Assembly: GCA_036940085.1 (NCBI GenBank)
Contig: JALLBK010000685.1
Coordinates: 1 to 26,260 of the forward strand
DNA: 26,260 bases
Source: Discostella pseudostelligera
Lineage: Eukaryota; Bacillariophyta; Thalassiosirophyceae; Thalassiosirales; Thalassiosiraceae
Reading direction: 5' to 3'
Position numbers and translations under genes: made by a program. Every line of letters starts with the position of its first letter. Position 1 is the first letter of the stretch. Shown here piece by piece: positions 1 through 9,247 of this stretch. The notes under the pieces were generated by a model that had not been told where the DNA came from, ran no database searches, and saw only the letters and a list, made by a program, of their open reading frames with translations.

Positions 1-362
1 AAGTCTGCGCCATTGCCGTTGGTACGTCGAACGTCGAACTGAGTCCAACTATCTATCTACCGTCTGCCGCAATAGCACAGCAGAAACGAACAACACAGAG
101 ACATGGAACCAACGCAATGATGAGCAAGGAAAACGACATCGCAACAGCTACAACAACAAACAACAATTATTATAGTAATGGAAGATGGTCGCTGAAACGA
201 CGCATACTCAACTATCCACTACCAAACACAGCGTAGGCGTAGGAGCAGCAGCAATGCTTTAGCATTAGGACATATAACATATCATGTAAGAGCAGTGGTG
301 GCGGTGGAGCGGCGTCAGCAACAAAAACAGCAATAAGCAATGACCTGCAATAACGAACTTCA
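1..362. other. Gene-free left edge, A/C-rich
   Basis: No convincing coding frame is seen here on either strand. The stretch is rich in CAA/ACA/GCA words, and many short stops break all frames. It could be the 5' untranslated leader of the small ORF at 363, or the promoter side of a gene outside the window. An in-frame TAA at 351-353 closes the small ORF upstream. Confidence 0.4.
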
Positions 363-542
363 ATGATTTCTTCTCCGAACGCAACATTCATGAATGCGAG
401 AAATTCTCTTCGGGGAAGATTCAGTCGATCAGAACATGGACTCCTAGGCCCCGAGAAAGCGAATGGAAAGGAAACGTCGTGGCAACACTATTTTCTACTA
501 ATGTTTATTGCAGTGGGTGCAAGAACGGTCTATCACTATTAA
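363..542 (+). CDS. Possible 59-aa tail-anchored small membrane protein
   Basis: ATG at 363 opens a 59-codon frame ending in TAA at 540-542. An in-frame stop at 351-353 lies just upstream with no AG acceptor between, so the ORF stands alone. The first ~38 residues are polar and basic (NARNSLRGRFSRSEHG), then SWQHYFLLMFIAVGARTVYHY-like sequence forms one short hydrophobic segment (about residues 40-53) ending near the C-terminus, as in small tail-anchored proteins. It converges on the neighbouring minus-strand gene with only 32 bp between the two stops, a spacing typical of the other gene ends here. I do not recognise the family. It may be a chance ORF; no homology search was possible. Confidence 0.35.
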   Translation: MISSPNATFMNARNSLRGRFSRSEHGLLGPEKANGKETSWQHYFLLMFIAVGARTVYHY

Positions 543-574
543 CAATACTCTGCGGGATTCTACCCCCTTCCACT

Positions 575-3003
575 TCAAATTGATACTTTCAAGCCATTGA
601 TATTAATCAACAAGGAATTGTCTCTTGGAAAGAGATTATCACTGAAATGCCGTTCGGTTACAGGATCATACGTGACAGTCTTGTTGGTTTCGATTAAAAC
701 TGAACTACCACCTCGTCTTGACTTATTGCATTCTGTTGGGGCATCTTCTTGACGGCAATAGATGGTTTCGAACGCACTTGATGGTAAATGGTAAGACTCC
801 ATCGTTGCCCCATCAAAGTAACGAAGTGGTAAGCCTCCCGATTTACTTGATAGGATGCGTTTCCGTAATTGCAATTCTACCTCGGCAGCACCTCTGTGCC
901 AATTCTCTTTGATCTTGACATCTTTGAACGCCAGTAGCGTGCTCCAGGGGTCCCCGAAACCAGAATGCGCCTCGTCATACATTTGGATGCTGGAACAGTA
1001 TCATGAACGCAGGTTGTTAGATAGTCAACACATGGATGTAAATATAACTCTTCGAAACAACATGATTATGCTGTCGACATGAGAAATGAGGATCTCACCT
1101 TTTGAATCCTGCTTTTGCGAGCTTCTCTTTCATCATGGACCTGTTAACAAAAGGGCCTGCCTCATCAGCGGGAGAATTCACTCTTGGAGCCATACCGACT
1201 TGTACCACCAATATGCCATCAGATGTCAGACCATTGTATAAAGATTGAATGTACGTATCACTGGTGTACAATTCAACAACGAAATCGACATCATAATTAG
1301 GATCAAGTGCATCCATAATGATGATATCAAAAGGTTTCTCGTGGCGCTTTTGTTGAGTAGGACCAAAATTTGTGTTGAAATAGGCTATGGCATCCTCGAA
1401 CAGTACAGATGCACGTGCATCGTCGAAGCACCATTCAGCGGCGTCTTCATGATGAGAAATGCTTGAACAATCTTGCCACTGAGGCAAATGCTCTTTGCTC
1501 ATTTGTACCACACCCTCATCAATTTCAATCATGACGGCCTCTTCGACGGTGGAGTGCTTGAGAACCTCACGCAAGGTGGCTCCCTCACCGCCACCAATAA
1601 TTGCGACACGTTTTGGGTTAGGATGGGTGATCATGGCAGGATGGACAATGCTCTCATGGTACGGAGCATCTCCATACAAGGTGCTCTGAAGTACTCCATC
1701 TAAAAATAGCATTCGGTCAGGACCGAATTGCTCTGGGTGGCTGAGCTCTCCATCTCTTGACAGAGACTTCTGGTAGGAGCCAATAGTTCTGCTCTTCGGA
1801 TCCATTAGCTCGTACACATCAACTGTCTGAAAAGCAGTCCTTGACGATACAATTCGATTCTTCATGTCAAAATCCAATTTTCCAAGGATTCGTCCTAAAT
1901 CGTTACTGAGAGGGTTATGGGCGTCGTCGTACCCAGGAGCGAAGCCCTCGCGAAAGCCACGTAGTTTATGTGACCATATCATGGTAGGCTCAGGAATATC
2001 GCGCTCATCATCACTGTCGATAGGTGAGTGAGGGATACCAAATAGCTTTTGGATGCTTGATAGTACAGGGAGTAGAGGATTGCCGCCGCACGTGAACAGA
2101 TCCATAGTAATCACGCCTTCCGATGGCCACGTGTGGAATGCAACCTGAATGTGAATGTCGATGCAGAGATGTAATTAGTTTCAGAGAACATACTCCTATC
2201 ATATAAGAGAACATAGAGCTCAGACTTACATGACTTTCTAAAAGAACTCCGGCGCAGCTCACTCCATTTGGCACAAGGCTGTGGCAATGGTAGGATAGTA
2301 ATGTCAACTTGGACTCGTTGATCAATTCGACTAGGGCATGTGCTAAGCGTTCCTCGGAATTAAGAAAGGTTGAGTCGACGTCTTTGATATCAACTAGCAA
2401 GTGTTGTCCTGCAGGAAGATGCAAACCATCTGAGTCATCGTTGTGGCCGAAGCCAATATGAGAATCGATGACTTCGTCGTCAAAGAACGAGCTGTTATCT
2501 ACGACGCTCTTGATCGTGGGTGAATAATCGGATGCCTCTACAAGAGCACTACGACGATCAAGGTGCAGTGTGTGGCTGCTTGCACTTCCCTCGACTTGAA
2601 AAATCTTGGATGCGTAAGTAGTATATGGCACATCCTTGCCAGGAATGATGGTAGGTGCAGGAAGCTGGAGCGTCATCGTCCTACTCGCGAATCTGCTTCC
2701 CGCAGAATAAATCGCAGCCGCCATATCATTGTTATTGCGAAGCAAAGGCATCACACCAAACTGATGCAAAATAACGACGCGAGCGATGCATCCTGCGAAA
2801 AAGGCGGCAGCGGCGGAGAGGACGATGGTAATTGCAATAAACTGGATGGTGAATTGCAGAGAAGACCGGCGCTCCATGACATCATGGCGCTCGATTTCCT
2901 TTTTGACTGTGCTGGTGCCATGTCTGGTAATGATGAGACTCTGCGTTATATCGACCAGCGAATCACCATAGACGATGGCACTAGGTTGACTTTTGCGACA
3001 CAT
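575..3003 (-). CDS. Membrane-anchored AdoMetDC-aminopropyltransferase (spermidine synthase) fusion
   Basis: Three exons (3003-2230, 2144-1099, 989-575) give 744 aa. Introns are 85 nt (GTAAGT donor) and 109 nt (GTGAGA donor). Residues ~48-78 are a hydrophobic signal anchor (FIAITIVLSAAAAFFAGCIA). Residues ~198-300 are a bacterial SpeD-type S-adenosylmethionine decarboxylase. By alignment to the Thermotoga enzyme, the pyruvoyl Ser is Ser257 (in LLESH), with Ser249, His262 (AFHTWP) and Cys277 (DLFTC) all kept. Intron 1 falls directly after ESH. The rest is an aminopropyltransferase: LDGVLQST, SAM-binding IIGGGEGATLRE (~440-450), MIEIDEG, and MDALDP (~536-540) where spermidine synthases usually have D-S-S-D-P. 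The decarboxylase makes the aminopropyl donor that the second domain transfers. The start is uncertain: ATG at 3003, or ATG at 2877, which puts the anchor at the N-terminus. The product could be spermidine, thermospermine or a longer polyamine. Confidence 0.9.
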
Positions 3004-3007
3004 TATC

Positions 3008-3041
3008 GGATATTGATATCGATATTGATATTGATTGATAG
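3008..3041. repeat. GATATT/TTGATA short tandem repeat at the fusion gene start
   Basis: Degenerate GATATT-GATATC-GATATT-GATATTGATTGATAG words lie immediately upstream of the ATG at 3003. The frame stays open through them but starts on a non-ATG codon, so this is probably 5' leader rather than coding. Confidence 0.6.
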
Positions 3042-3450
3042 ACTTGTTTGGATTCAATAGTACTTGCTGGAGTGTGGGATATGGGTATGGAAAGAACGGA
3101 AGTGGCAGGAAGTGTGGGCATGCACTTGACGAGGAGTGGTGGCGTGTGAAAATAATGTGGAATCAAGCTCTGCGTCGACTTCTTCTTCCTCGAATTCGCA
3201 AGCTCGCATGTATGTACATCAAGTTGTTAAATTTGAATCTAATGTCGCACCGCGCTTTAATTCCGTCAGGGGCTGCAAATTTTAAATTTTATTACGTCTT
3301 CCGTCTCTCAGGTTTCTCAATTAATTAGAATTCAGCGTAAGTCCTGAGGAGTCTTGAGCCTTTACGAAGATAATTCTTAGCTAAGGAACTGGTAGGAATC
3401 CGACCCGGAAGGTCAGAGGAGAAATTATGCAAGGTCCTTCTCAACTCACG

Positions 3451-3505
3451 ACGTCAAACCTACGTCAACATGAGGAAAAAAATTCAAATATAGCAGTGCT
3501 GACGT
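3451..3505. promoter_or_regulatory. ACGTCA/TGACGT cluster (CO2/cAMP-responsive-element-like)
   Basis: ACGTCA occurs at 3451-3456 and 3462-3467 (11 bp apart), with an inverted TGACGT at 3500-3505. They lie ~450-500 bp upstream of the polyamine fusion gene start. In the diatom Phaeodactylum, TGACGT/ACGTCA elements bound by bZIP factors mediate CO2/cAMP control of carbonic anhydrase genes. The match here is only to the hexamer core, so function is inferred. Confidence 0.3.
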
Positions 3506-3664
3506 AAGTATGAGAGTTGAACGAGGGGAAAGATAGAAAGTGATACAAGTGAGAAGGGAGAGTTAAGTCACACATCTCGCTCATTAGTGAAGTCTCACAT
3601 CATTGTCAGCTTTTGTCTATTGTTGATACTCCTATCTCTCTCTCTTCGAGAGAGGTCAGGAAAC

Positions 3665-3682
3665 TCTACCAAAAAAGGTAGA
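3665..3682. repeat. Hairpin TCTACC-A6-GGTAGA
   Basis: Perfect 6-bp arms (3665-3670 and 3677-3682) surround an A6 loop. The core is nearly the same as the hairpin at 4935-4955. Confidence 0.6.
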
Positions 3683-4236
3683 ACGCACGTAAAAGACTTT
3701 CCATGTGGAACGAGTGGGAGGAGGTGGAAATTATCCAGAGCTATCTAGCACTTTGTGCGGTGATAGAATTTCCATCCTCTCCAGCTGGAATATCCAGTAC
3801 TCTCAAATGTATTAGTTCCGATGTATGGGGAGTCAAACTCATCTACCAATTCCAACGTAAGTAGGAGACGATGGCCAGATGACAGACGACGATAGCTTTT
3901 CAATTCCGTCGATGAACGATGAACAATGGAATGCCCCGAGAGAGGACTGATAATGGAACTCTTTCTCTTTGTTATTGCAGACAATAATTGGCGCCGTATT
4001 AGACAGATTAATATACGATAAGATAATGAAAGAATTAATAAAAAAAATTTTGTTACTAAGAAGTTATTATCTATGTGTGTTGACATGGCCGATTCAGTAT
4101 CATTCCACTGCAAGCTACGCTGACAGACCCCCTTTTGGTCTCGTATAACTACAATTATACAGTCAATAGAATACATCACTATCTGTCTTTCTATGTAAGA
4201 ATTACCGCCAAAGATTGGATATTATTGAAGTTACGG

Positions 4237-4302
4237 GTTACGGCTCGGCGATGTCGATGCTGCGATGATGTGTTTCAGAGCCAAAGTTTGCCGAGCCATA
4301 AC
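4237..4302. repeat. Long-arm inverted repeat
   Basis: GTTACGGCTCGGC (4237-4249) and GCCGAGCCATAAC (4290-4302) are inverted repeats matching at 12 of 13 positions, separated by 40 bp. The arms are GC-rich against an AT-rich background. They could form a stem in RNA or be the remnant of a small inverted-repeat element. Confidence 0.55.
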
Positions 4303-4306
4303 TCCG

Positions 4307-4563
4307 TCAATATCGGTTCAATTATGTTGGTTGTTGTGTATAAATGTTGTTTGTGATATCATTTAAATACGATGAAGTCAACGAGATATGGGGAGAATAT
4401 CATAATATCCATATTATCCTTGCCATGGAGTATTGGCTGCTTCCTTCATCAAAACTTCTCTGATATATTTCTTCATCAATATCGAACCTTTTGAGTCAGT
4501 TTTTGAAGAAAAATGTTGTTAGTGATAGAATCTTCCTAGAGTGAAGTCATGGAGATACGGTGA
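4307..4563. repeat. Diverged duplication, period ~170 bp
   Basis: The segment 4307-4393 aligns with 4476-4563. Both begin TCAATATCG, and within them 4342-4393 and 4512-4563 align without gaps at about 38 of 52 positions, sharing AAATGTTGT, GTGATA, TGAAGTCA and GAGATA blocks. It is an old tandem duplication with no coding potential seen. Confidence 0.55.
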
Positions 4564-4934
4564 TAGCGGCATCACATTAATATTTGTTTCGTCATGTGAC
4601 AATATTGTGGTGGTGACGAGGAGTTCAGCCAACTCTCGCTTGTCCAAAACTGTGTGAATATCCTTCCATTTTCGACAATTGATGCATTTCCTTGTAGCCT
4701 ATTGCGTAGTCTATCAGCGACCAAGCATTAGGAAGAGTAGGAAGTGTGGGGTCGGAGATAATGCAGTCGGCAGCGGCGGCCATGGTTCGACAGTTCGACG
4801 ATGTTGGGCAAAGCGACAGGTTTGCTGTGTGTTGTGCGTGGTGACAGATATTGTGGTGGCGGGAAGCATTGTTCTGTAGGACTGTATGAGCTCCGCCACA
4901 TGTAGACTCACAATACTGCTCTACATAGGAATAC

Positions 4935-4955
4935 ATTCTACAAAAAAGGTAGAAT
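4935..4955. repeat. Hairpin ATTCTAC-A6G-GTAGAAT
   Basis: Perfect 7-bp arms (4935-4941 and 4949-4955) flank an A-rich loop. It shares the TCTAC-AAAAAA-GGTAGAA core with the hairpin at 3665-3682, 1.27 kb away. Confidence 0.6.
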
Positions 4956-5000
4956 TTCCATGCCCACTGATATAGAGCTCTCCAGAGAGCTACTACTGTT

Positions 5001-5748
5001 TGTCAGAGGTGTACTACAAGTAATTGCTAAAAGCAAGAGAACCAAGAATGCTACCTAGGAGTAGTAAGATATCCAAGAATGCATCCAATTCAGAATTCAG
5101 ATATGCTGCCCAATGCCACTGTCCAATGCCAAGAAGCAAAAAATGCTTGTGCTGGCCAATGGCCACCAATACTGAAATCATGATGCTTATCATCACCAAC
5201 ACCAATGATGTTGTTGAACAATATTTGCTGCTCCTAATCATGGAGACCAAGCAAAGGGGAAAGGAGATGCTGAACCACAGACATTCTTGCTGGCCACTGA
5301 CTATTGTGATCATGATCATGATTACAACGAATGCTGCCCAAGAACAAGAATGGTAACCACAACCGGTGCTGATCAATTCTGGTGACTGGTGAGGATGGTG
5401 GATGGTGACTGGACAATGTCAAGCAAACAACAATTCTGACAACCAACATTGATGCTTGATGCTTATGCTTGTTGCCAACAATATCAAGAATGCTGGCCAA
5501 TGCTGAATGCTGGTGATGGTGGTGGTGATGGCGGTGACCACAAAAGTACTAATGTTGGCCAATTTTGACTTTTTTTACTTGACCTGCCATGCTGATGATG
5601 ATGGATGATGGCTGGCCGCTGGCAAATAAGAATTAAGAAGAATGCTGACTATTCTATCTTACCCAATGTGGCTGCTGAGCACTGAGCACCCACCAAGCAA
5701 TTCTTCAACCAAGGATGTTAGTGTACTATGACAGAAGTGTAGTACAAA
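5001..5748. repeat. Low-complexity zone bounded by diverged 20-bp direct repeats
   Basis: TGTCAGAGGTGTACTACAAG (5001-5020) recurs as TGACAGAAGTGTAGTACAAA (5729-5748), 16 of 20 identical. Between them the sequence is built from recurring words such as AGAATGCTG, GGCCAATG and GGTGATGGTGG. Frames stay open by composition rather than by selection for protein. It may be an eroded minisatellite or an insertion remnant. Confidence 0.35.
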
Positions 5749-6024
5749 TATCACAGTGCTACTACTATTACATGCTACCCTCCCCTCAATTCTGCTGGTG
5801 GCTGGCGGTAGTGCTGACCAAGAACAATGACGAATGCTGAGAGCTGGCCAACAATACTTATCAATATCAATTGGATCTGTACTTCAAGTGGAAGTGCTGC
5901 TGTATTGCCATTTGCCATTGCATTCTTGCCACAGTTTGTGTGGTATGGTACATCATATTATTATGACCAATCGTGGCCGTTAGCTGACTTGAGGTACCAC
6001 ATGGACGGAGACATGATAATAGAA

Positions 6025-6118
6025 CACGTGACACGTGGCAGTGATACCAGTGCATATTGTACCCGCTCATGGTGCAAATGGCCTGCTTCAATCCACGTGG
6101 AAGTTTCTTGCCACGTGG
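6025..6118. promoter_or_regulatory. Cluster of four CACGTG (G-box/E-box) sites
   Basis: CACGTG occurs at 6025-6030, 6032-6037, 6094-6099 and 6112-6117. The last two sit in CCACGTGGAA contexts spaced 18 bp apart. The motif TGCCACGTGGAATAC here is repeated exactly in the topoisomerase promoter near 12354. Such sites are bound by bHLH/bZIP factors. No gene start is evident next to this cluster, which is odd; the nearest gene ends at 6288. Confidence 0.45.
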
Positions 6119-6287
6119 AATACTTCAGTGCGCAATACCTAGTAGAACGATACACTCCTATTCTCCCCTAGCAAAAGAACTTCTGATTGAATGAATAAAA
6201 GGTCGAATGTGTAAATCATCTTTGATACTTCAATATTTACTGCGACAAATCCATTAATATGAACACATAAAAAATATATCAACGCTC

Positions 6288-8647
6288 TCAAATCCTTAAT
6301 ATAGTGAGTATTCGCCGTTGTTGATTTGCTTTTCGAGATACAATCTGCCAGAAATCTCCAGCTTCCATACCAACTGTATCCACCTCATCAACTCCTACTA
6401 TGACATCACCTGGACTCAACTTCCCAAATATCGGAGACAATGGATTCAATGATCGCACTCGAGGTCCCAACGGTGTTGTGTCCACGACAATACCAAGTGG
6501 GCCTGAGGGTGCATGACATTCATACAAATCATTTTTGGGGTCGTTGAAGATATTCCTGAAACTGAATGCTCCTGAATCAAGTCTATTCGCTCTTAGTAGC
6601 TCTCGTTCGAAAGTGATTCTCGAGCCTTTCTGAATTTTTGAAGATTGAAAAGTTGCTTGCTCAGTCGATGCTACATGAATATCACCTAGGAAAGTTGATC
6701 CATTTGACTGCAGCGAGTTAAGATCCGCATCTTGATGAATACGATTCTCCCACGAATCGTCTGTGTAGGTCATAGGAACTTCCATCCTTGTCGATGTAGC
6801 GCTTTCTTCTGCGATGGATGCCTTCTTGCCACACACATTGTCAAGCACGTGCGACATATTTCGTTGCTTCATCGCGCTGTCATTAAACACAGCCTTGGAC
6901 GGCTGTACTTTAGATACATCGATTCCCCATTCGATACTTGATCCGTCGCTTGATTTGCTTACAATGGTCTGGATTGCGGCGTTGTCAATGTCTGCAAAGA
7001 CGTCGCTGCTTGGACTCAAGATTTCACTTTTCACTCCACCCGATGACGATTTTTTATCGTTTCTCAGCAAGTGGCTGTGGGTGAATCTATCGTTAGTAGC
7101 ATCTGAGGTGACACCGTCCTCATCATCACAAGTCTCATTCATGGGAACACCTCGCTTGCGTATACCTTTGTATGGTGATAAAATTGATGACAATCCCTTC
7201 ACAAAGAAGGGGCTCAACATTTGGCTTGGAACACTCGCAGGAGCATAACCGCTAGATGCAGGTGAACGATCTTCTTCGCGTATGCTATTCCAAGTAACAA
7301 TTTGTTTGCTCCCTTCATCTCCTTCTTTCGTTCTCTGGAACAACTTTGGGACATAAATTGATTTGGGCATGCGCAACTTGGAGTTTCCGAACTGTTCGTT
7401 TTCGTCGGTGGTGCCAAGGCATGTGCTTTCAGGTGCGTCCGACGACTGGTTCCGTTTGATTATCGAAACAGAGTTTGGAACTGCATCAATGCCGATCCTT
7501 CCGGTTTCCACGTCCTCGAATCCTCCAGCATTCTTTGCGTCGTCACCGTACTCAAGTGTATTTGCGTCTGATACGCCGGATTCGGATTCACTGTAGTTGA
7601 CGCTATAAATGCCACGTTGCTGTTCCAACTCTCCCTCGACGTCGAAAGGAGAGATGATTCTCTTAGCACCATGTTGAGGAGATGTGACGTCGTATGTTGT
7701 TGTCAAAGCTCTCTCCCGTTTACGTTTACGAGTATCATTGCCTCGACTAAACAAATAGGCACTCGTCGATGCCATGACAATGAAGCAGCATGCACCAACT
7801 ATTAACAACGGAGTTGCTCTTTTCGTCTTCGATTGATCAATGACGATGCCGCTTGTCAACATTGTTACTTTGGTGGGAGATTGGCTAGGAGATACTGATT
7901 GAGAAGGCGAAAGAGATGGAAGTGTTGTGGGAGGCAAACTCGGTTGAGTGCTCGGCATGCTTGATGGGGTAGATGTTGGTGCCGCCGATGGAGTAACTGA
8001 TGGCTGCAAATTAGAAGTTTTGAATGAGAAAAGAATTCATTGTATGATGAGCGTTCATGACTATGCCAAAGAATACTATCTCACCTGATAGCTTGGGGTA
8101 GATGTTGGTAACTGAGAAATAGAAGGAGCCATGGAAGGAAAAAGCGTCGGCTGTAATGAAGGAGATGTGGACGGAAAAGCACTCATGGTTGGCGAAATTG
8201 AAGGACTAGCTGTTGGATATGATGATGGCTGTCCAGTGGGCTGCGAGGAGTAAGATGGACTCGTAGTTGGTGTGAGTGTTGGATATTGCGATGGTGATTC
8301 GCTGGGTAAAGAAGTTGGAGAAAGTGATGGACGATATGTTGGACTCTGTTGTGACGATACGCAATGAATGACAACGTTAGCCACGATAAATGTGGGGACG
8401 AACAATGTTGAAAGAACTCATTGACATTTCTCACTATTGATGGCTCATTTGTCGCAGTTGGTGATGCAGATTTTGATGATGCTATCATGTCGCTCAATAA
8501 GTTTGCTAGATCTTCCTCCTTTTCCCAATTTTCGAGTAACGGGTCAGCCCTGGTGATTCTCTCCTTTGGCGACGCCGTCACCGCAGCCACCGTCCCTAGG
8601 TTGACAGCCGCGACACTTACTACCATTGCGAATGTAAGCCGAACCAT
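6288..8647 (-). CDS. Secretory single-pass membrane protein with Ser/Pro/Thr repeats and C-terminal PDZ domain
   Basis: Three exons (8647-8435, 8345-8085, 8003-6288) give 729 aa. Introns are 89 and 81 nt, both with GTGAGA donors and CAG/GCAG acceptors in phase 0. Residues 1-25 are a clear signal peptide ([20 protein letters not shown]). Residues ~72-205 are a P-S-x-x-P-(S/T) repeat stalk spread over exons 2 and 3. One TM segment (~221-243, [20 protein letters not shown]) is followed by a basic stop-transfer RKRKRER. A ~400-aa disordered, Ser-rich cytosolic part follows. The last ~80 residues look like a PDZ domain: GPLGIVV binding loop, then [14 protein letters not shown]. The architecture suggests a surface or vesicle protein whose cytosolic end binds C-terminal peptides. 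No named family was recognised. Confidence 0.85.
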
Positions 8648-9247
8648 ATTGTCTGAGTAGTATAACGTTATTTGTTGAGCGGTGCGATTATCTTTTCATT
8701 CAATTATTCATTCGACGCTCCAAAGTTTGTTAGGAGTATTATTTGTTAGGGAGTAACATTGGTCGGTATCGTGGAGGCTGGAGGCGATGAAATGAAAGTG
8801 TCGGAGGGAAGTGGAAATAAGCGAATTGGAAGGAAATTCCAGAAGCAAGAAAGTCTCTTCGGGAAATTGAATGTGTGTATTGATTCCAATGTTAATTCCC
8901 TGTGCGTGGAGACTTCGAAGCTTCCCGCCTTTTTATTTTCACACATTGTCCCTGTCCGTCACCCGTCACACAGCCCTCCCGCGCCACACGCGCCACGCTA
9001 CACGCCGATCGACGATATTGTAGATATCTGTGGATATCTATCGTAGCGGTCCACCATCCACCACAATGGCCATGACTCTATGGTACTCCTATCTAAGATA
9101 CTATGGACTAAATACCTACCCATACGAACCACCGCGGCAGACCACCACAGCAAGTCCATATTATCTATCTAGTACCACCACCTAACCCCTCTCTCAAGAA
9201 GAAGAACAACACATCCGTTAGCATCTGTCGGCATTATCATTTTTAGC
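8648..9247. other. Divergent promoter region of the PDZ and PTH2 genes
   Basis: This 600-bp gap separates two divergent starts. An open frame at 8759-9046 (+) has no recognisable features and is not called. The region contains GCGCCACACGCGCCACGC-like GC-rich words near 8980-9000 and a perfect 20-bp palindrome at 9021-9040. I see nothing else in it. Confidence 0.4.
9021..9040. promoter_or_regulatory. Perfect palindrome TAGATATC-TGTG-GATATCTA
   Basis: Eight-bp arms (9021-9028 and 9033-9040) surround a 4-bp spacer, ~208 bp upstream of the PTH2 ATG. It could be a dimeric factor site or an RNA hairpin in the leader. The function is inferred from symmetry and position only. Confidence 0.35.

Larger units (their letters stand above)
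3004..6287. other. 3.3-kb gene-poor, repeat-rich interval
   Basis: I see no credible gene in this interval. Open frames at 3745-4179 (-), 5014-5376 (-) and 5827-6171 (+) lack recognisable domains and run through low-complexity DNA. The segment holds several hairpins: CTCTCTC-TTC-GAGAGAG at 3638-3654, two CTAC(C)-A6-GGTAG hairpins, and AGCTCTC-CA-GAGAGCT at 4976-4991. It also has a diverged tandem duplication (4307-4563), a zone of repeated AATGCTG/CCAAT/GGTGATG words (about 5030-5850) and four CACGTG boxes (6025-6118). An AATAAA at 6194-6199 on the plus strand could end a plus-strand transcript, but no gene was found to go with it. Decayed mobile-element sequence is one reading. Confidence 0.5.

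Noticed and set aside
3745..4179. 144-codon minus-strand frame in the gene-poor interval
   Set aside because: No recognisable domain, biased toward Ser/Leu/Ile from AT-rich DNA, and it spans poly-A sequence.
5014..5376. 120-codon hydrophobic minus-strand frame
   Set aside because: It lies in low-complexity AATGCTG/GGTGATG DNA that is also open on the plus strand, and no domain is seen.
5827..6171. 114-codon plus-strand frame followed by AATAAA
   Set aside because: No domain or conserved pattern; it spans the CACGTG cluster, which looks regulatory. Kept only as a remark on possible transcription.
8183..8434. Continuation of the PDZ-gene first exon past 8435 in the same frame
   Set aside because: Reading through gives sequence unlike the Ser/Pro repeat; a GTGAGA donor at 8434 and CAG acceptor at 8346 join exon 1 to the repeat frame in phase.
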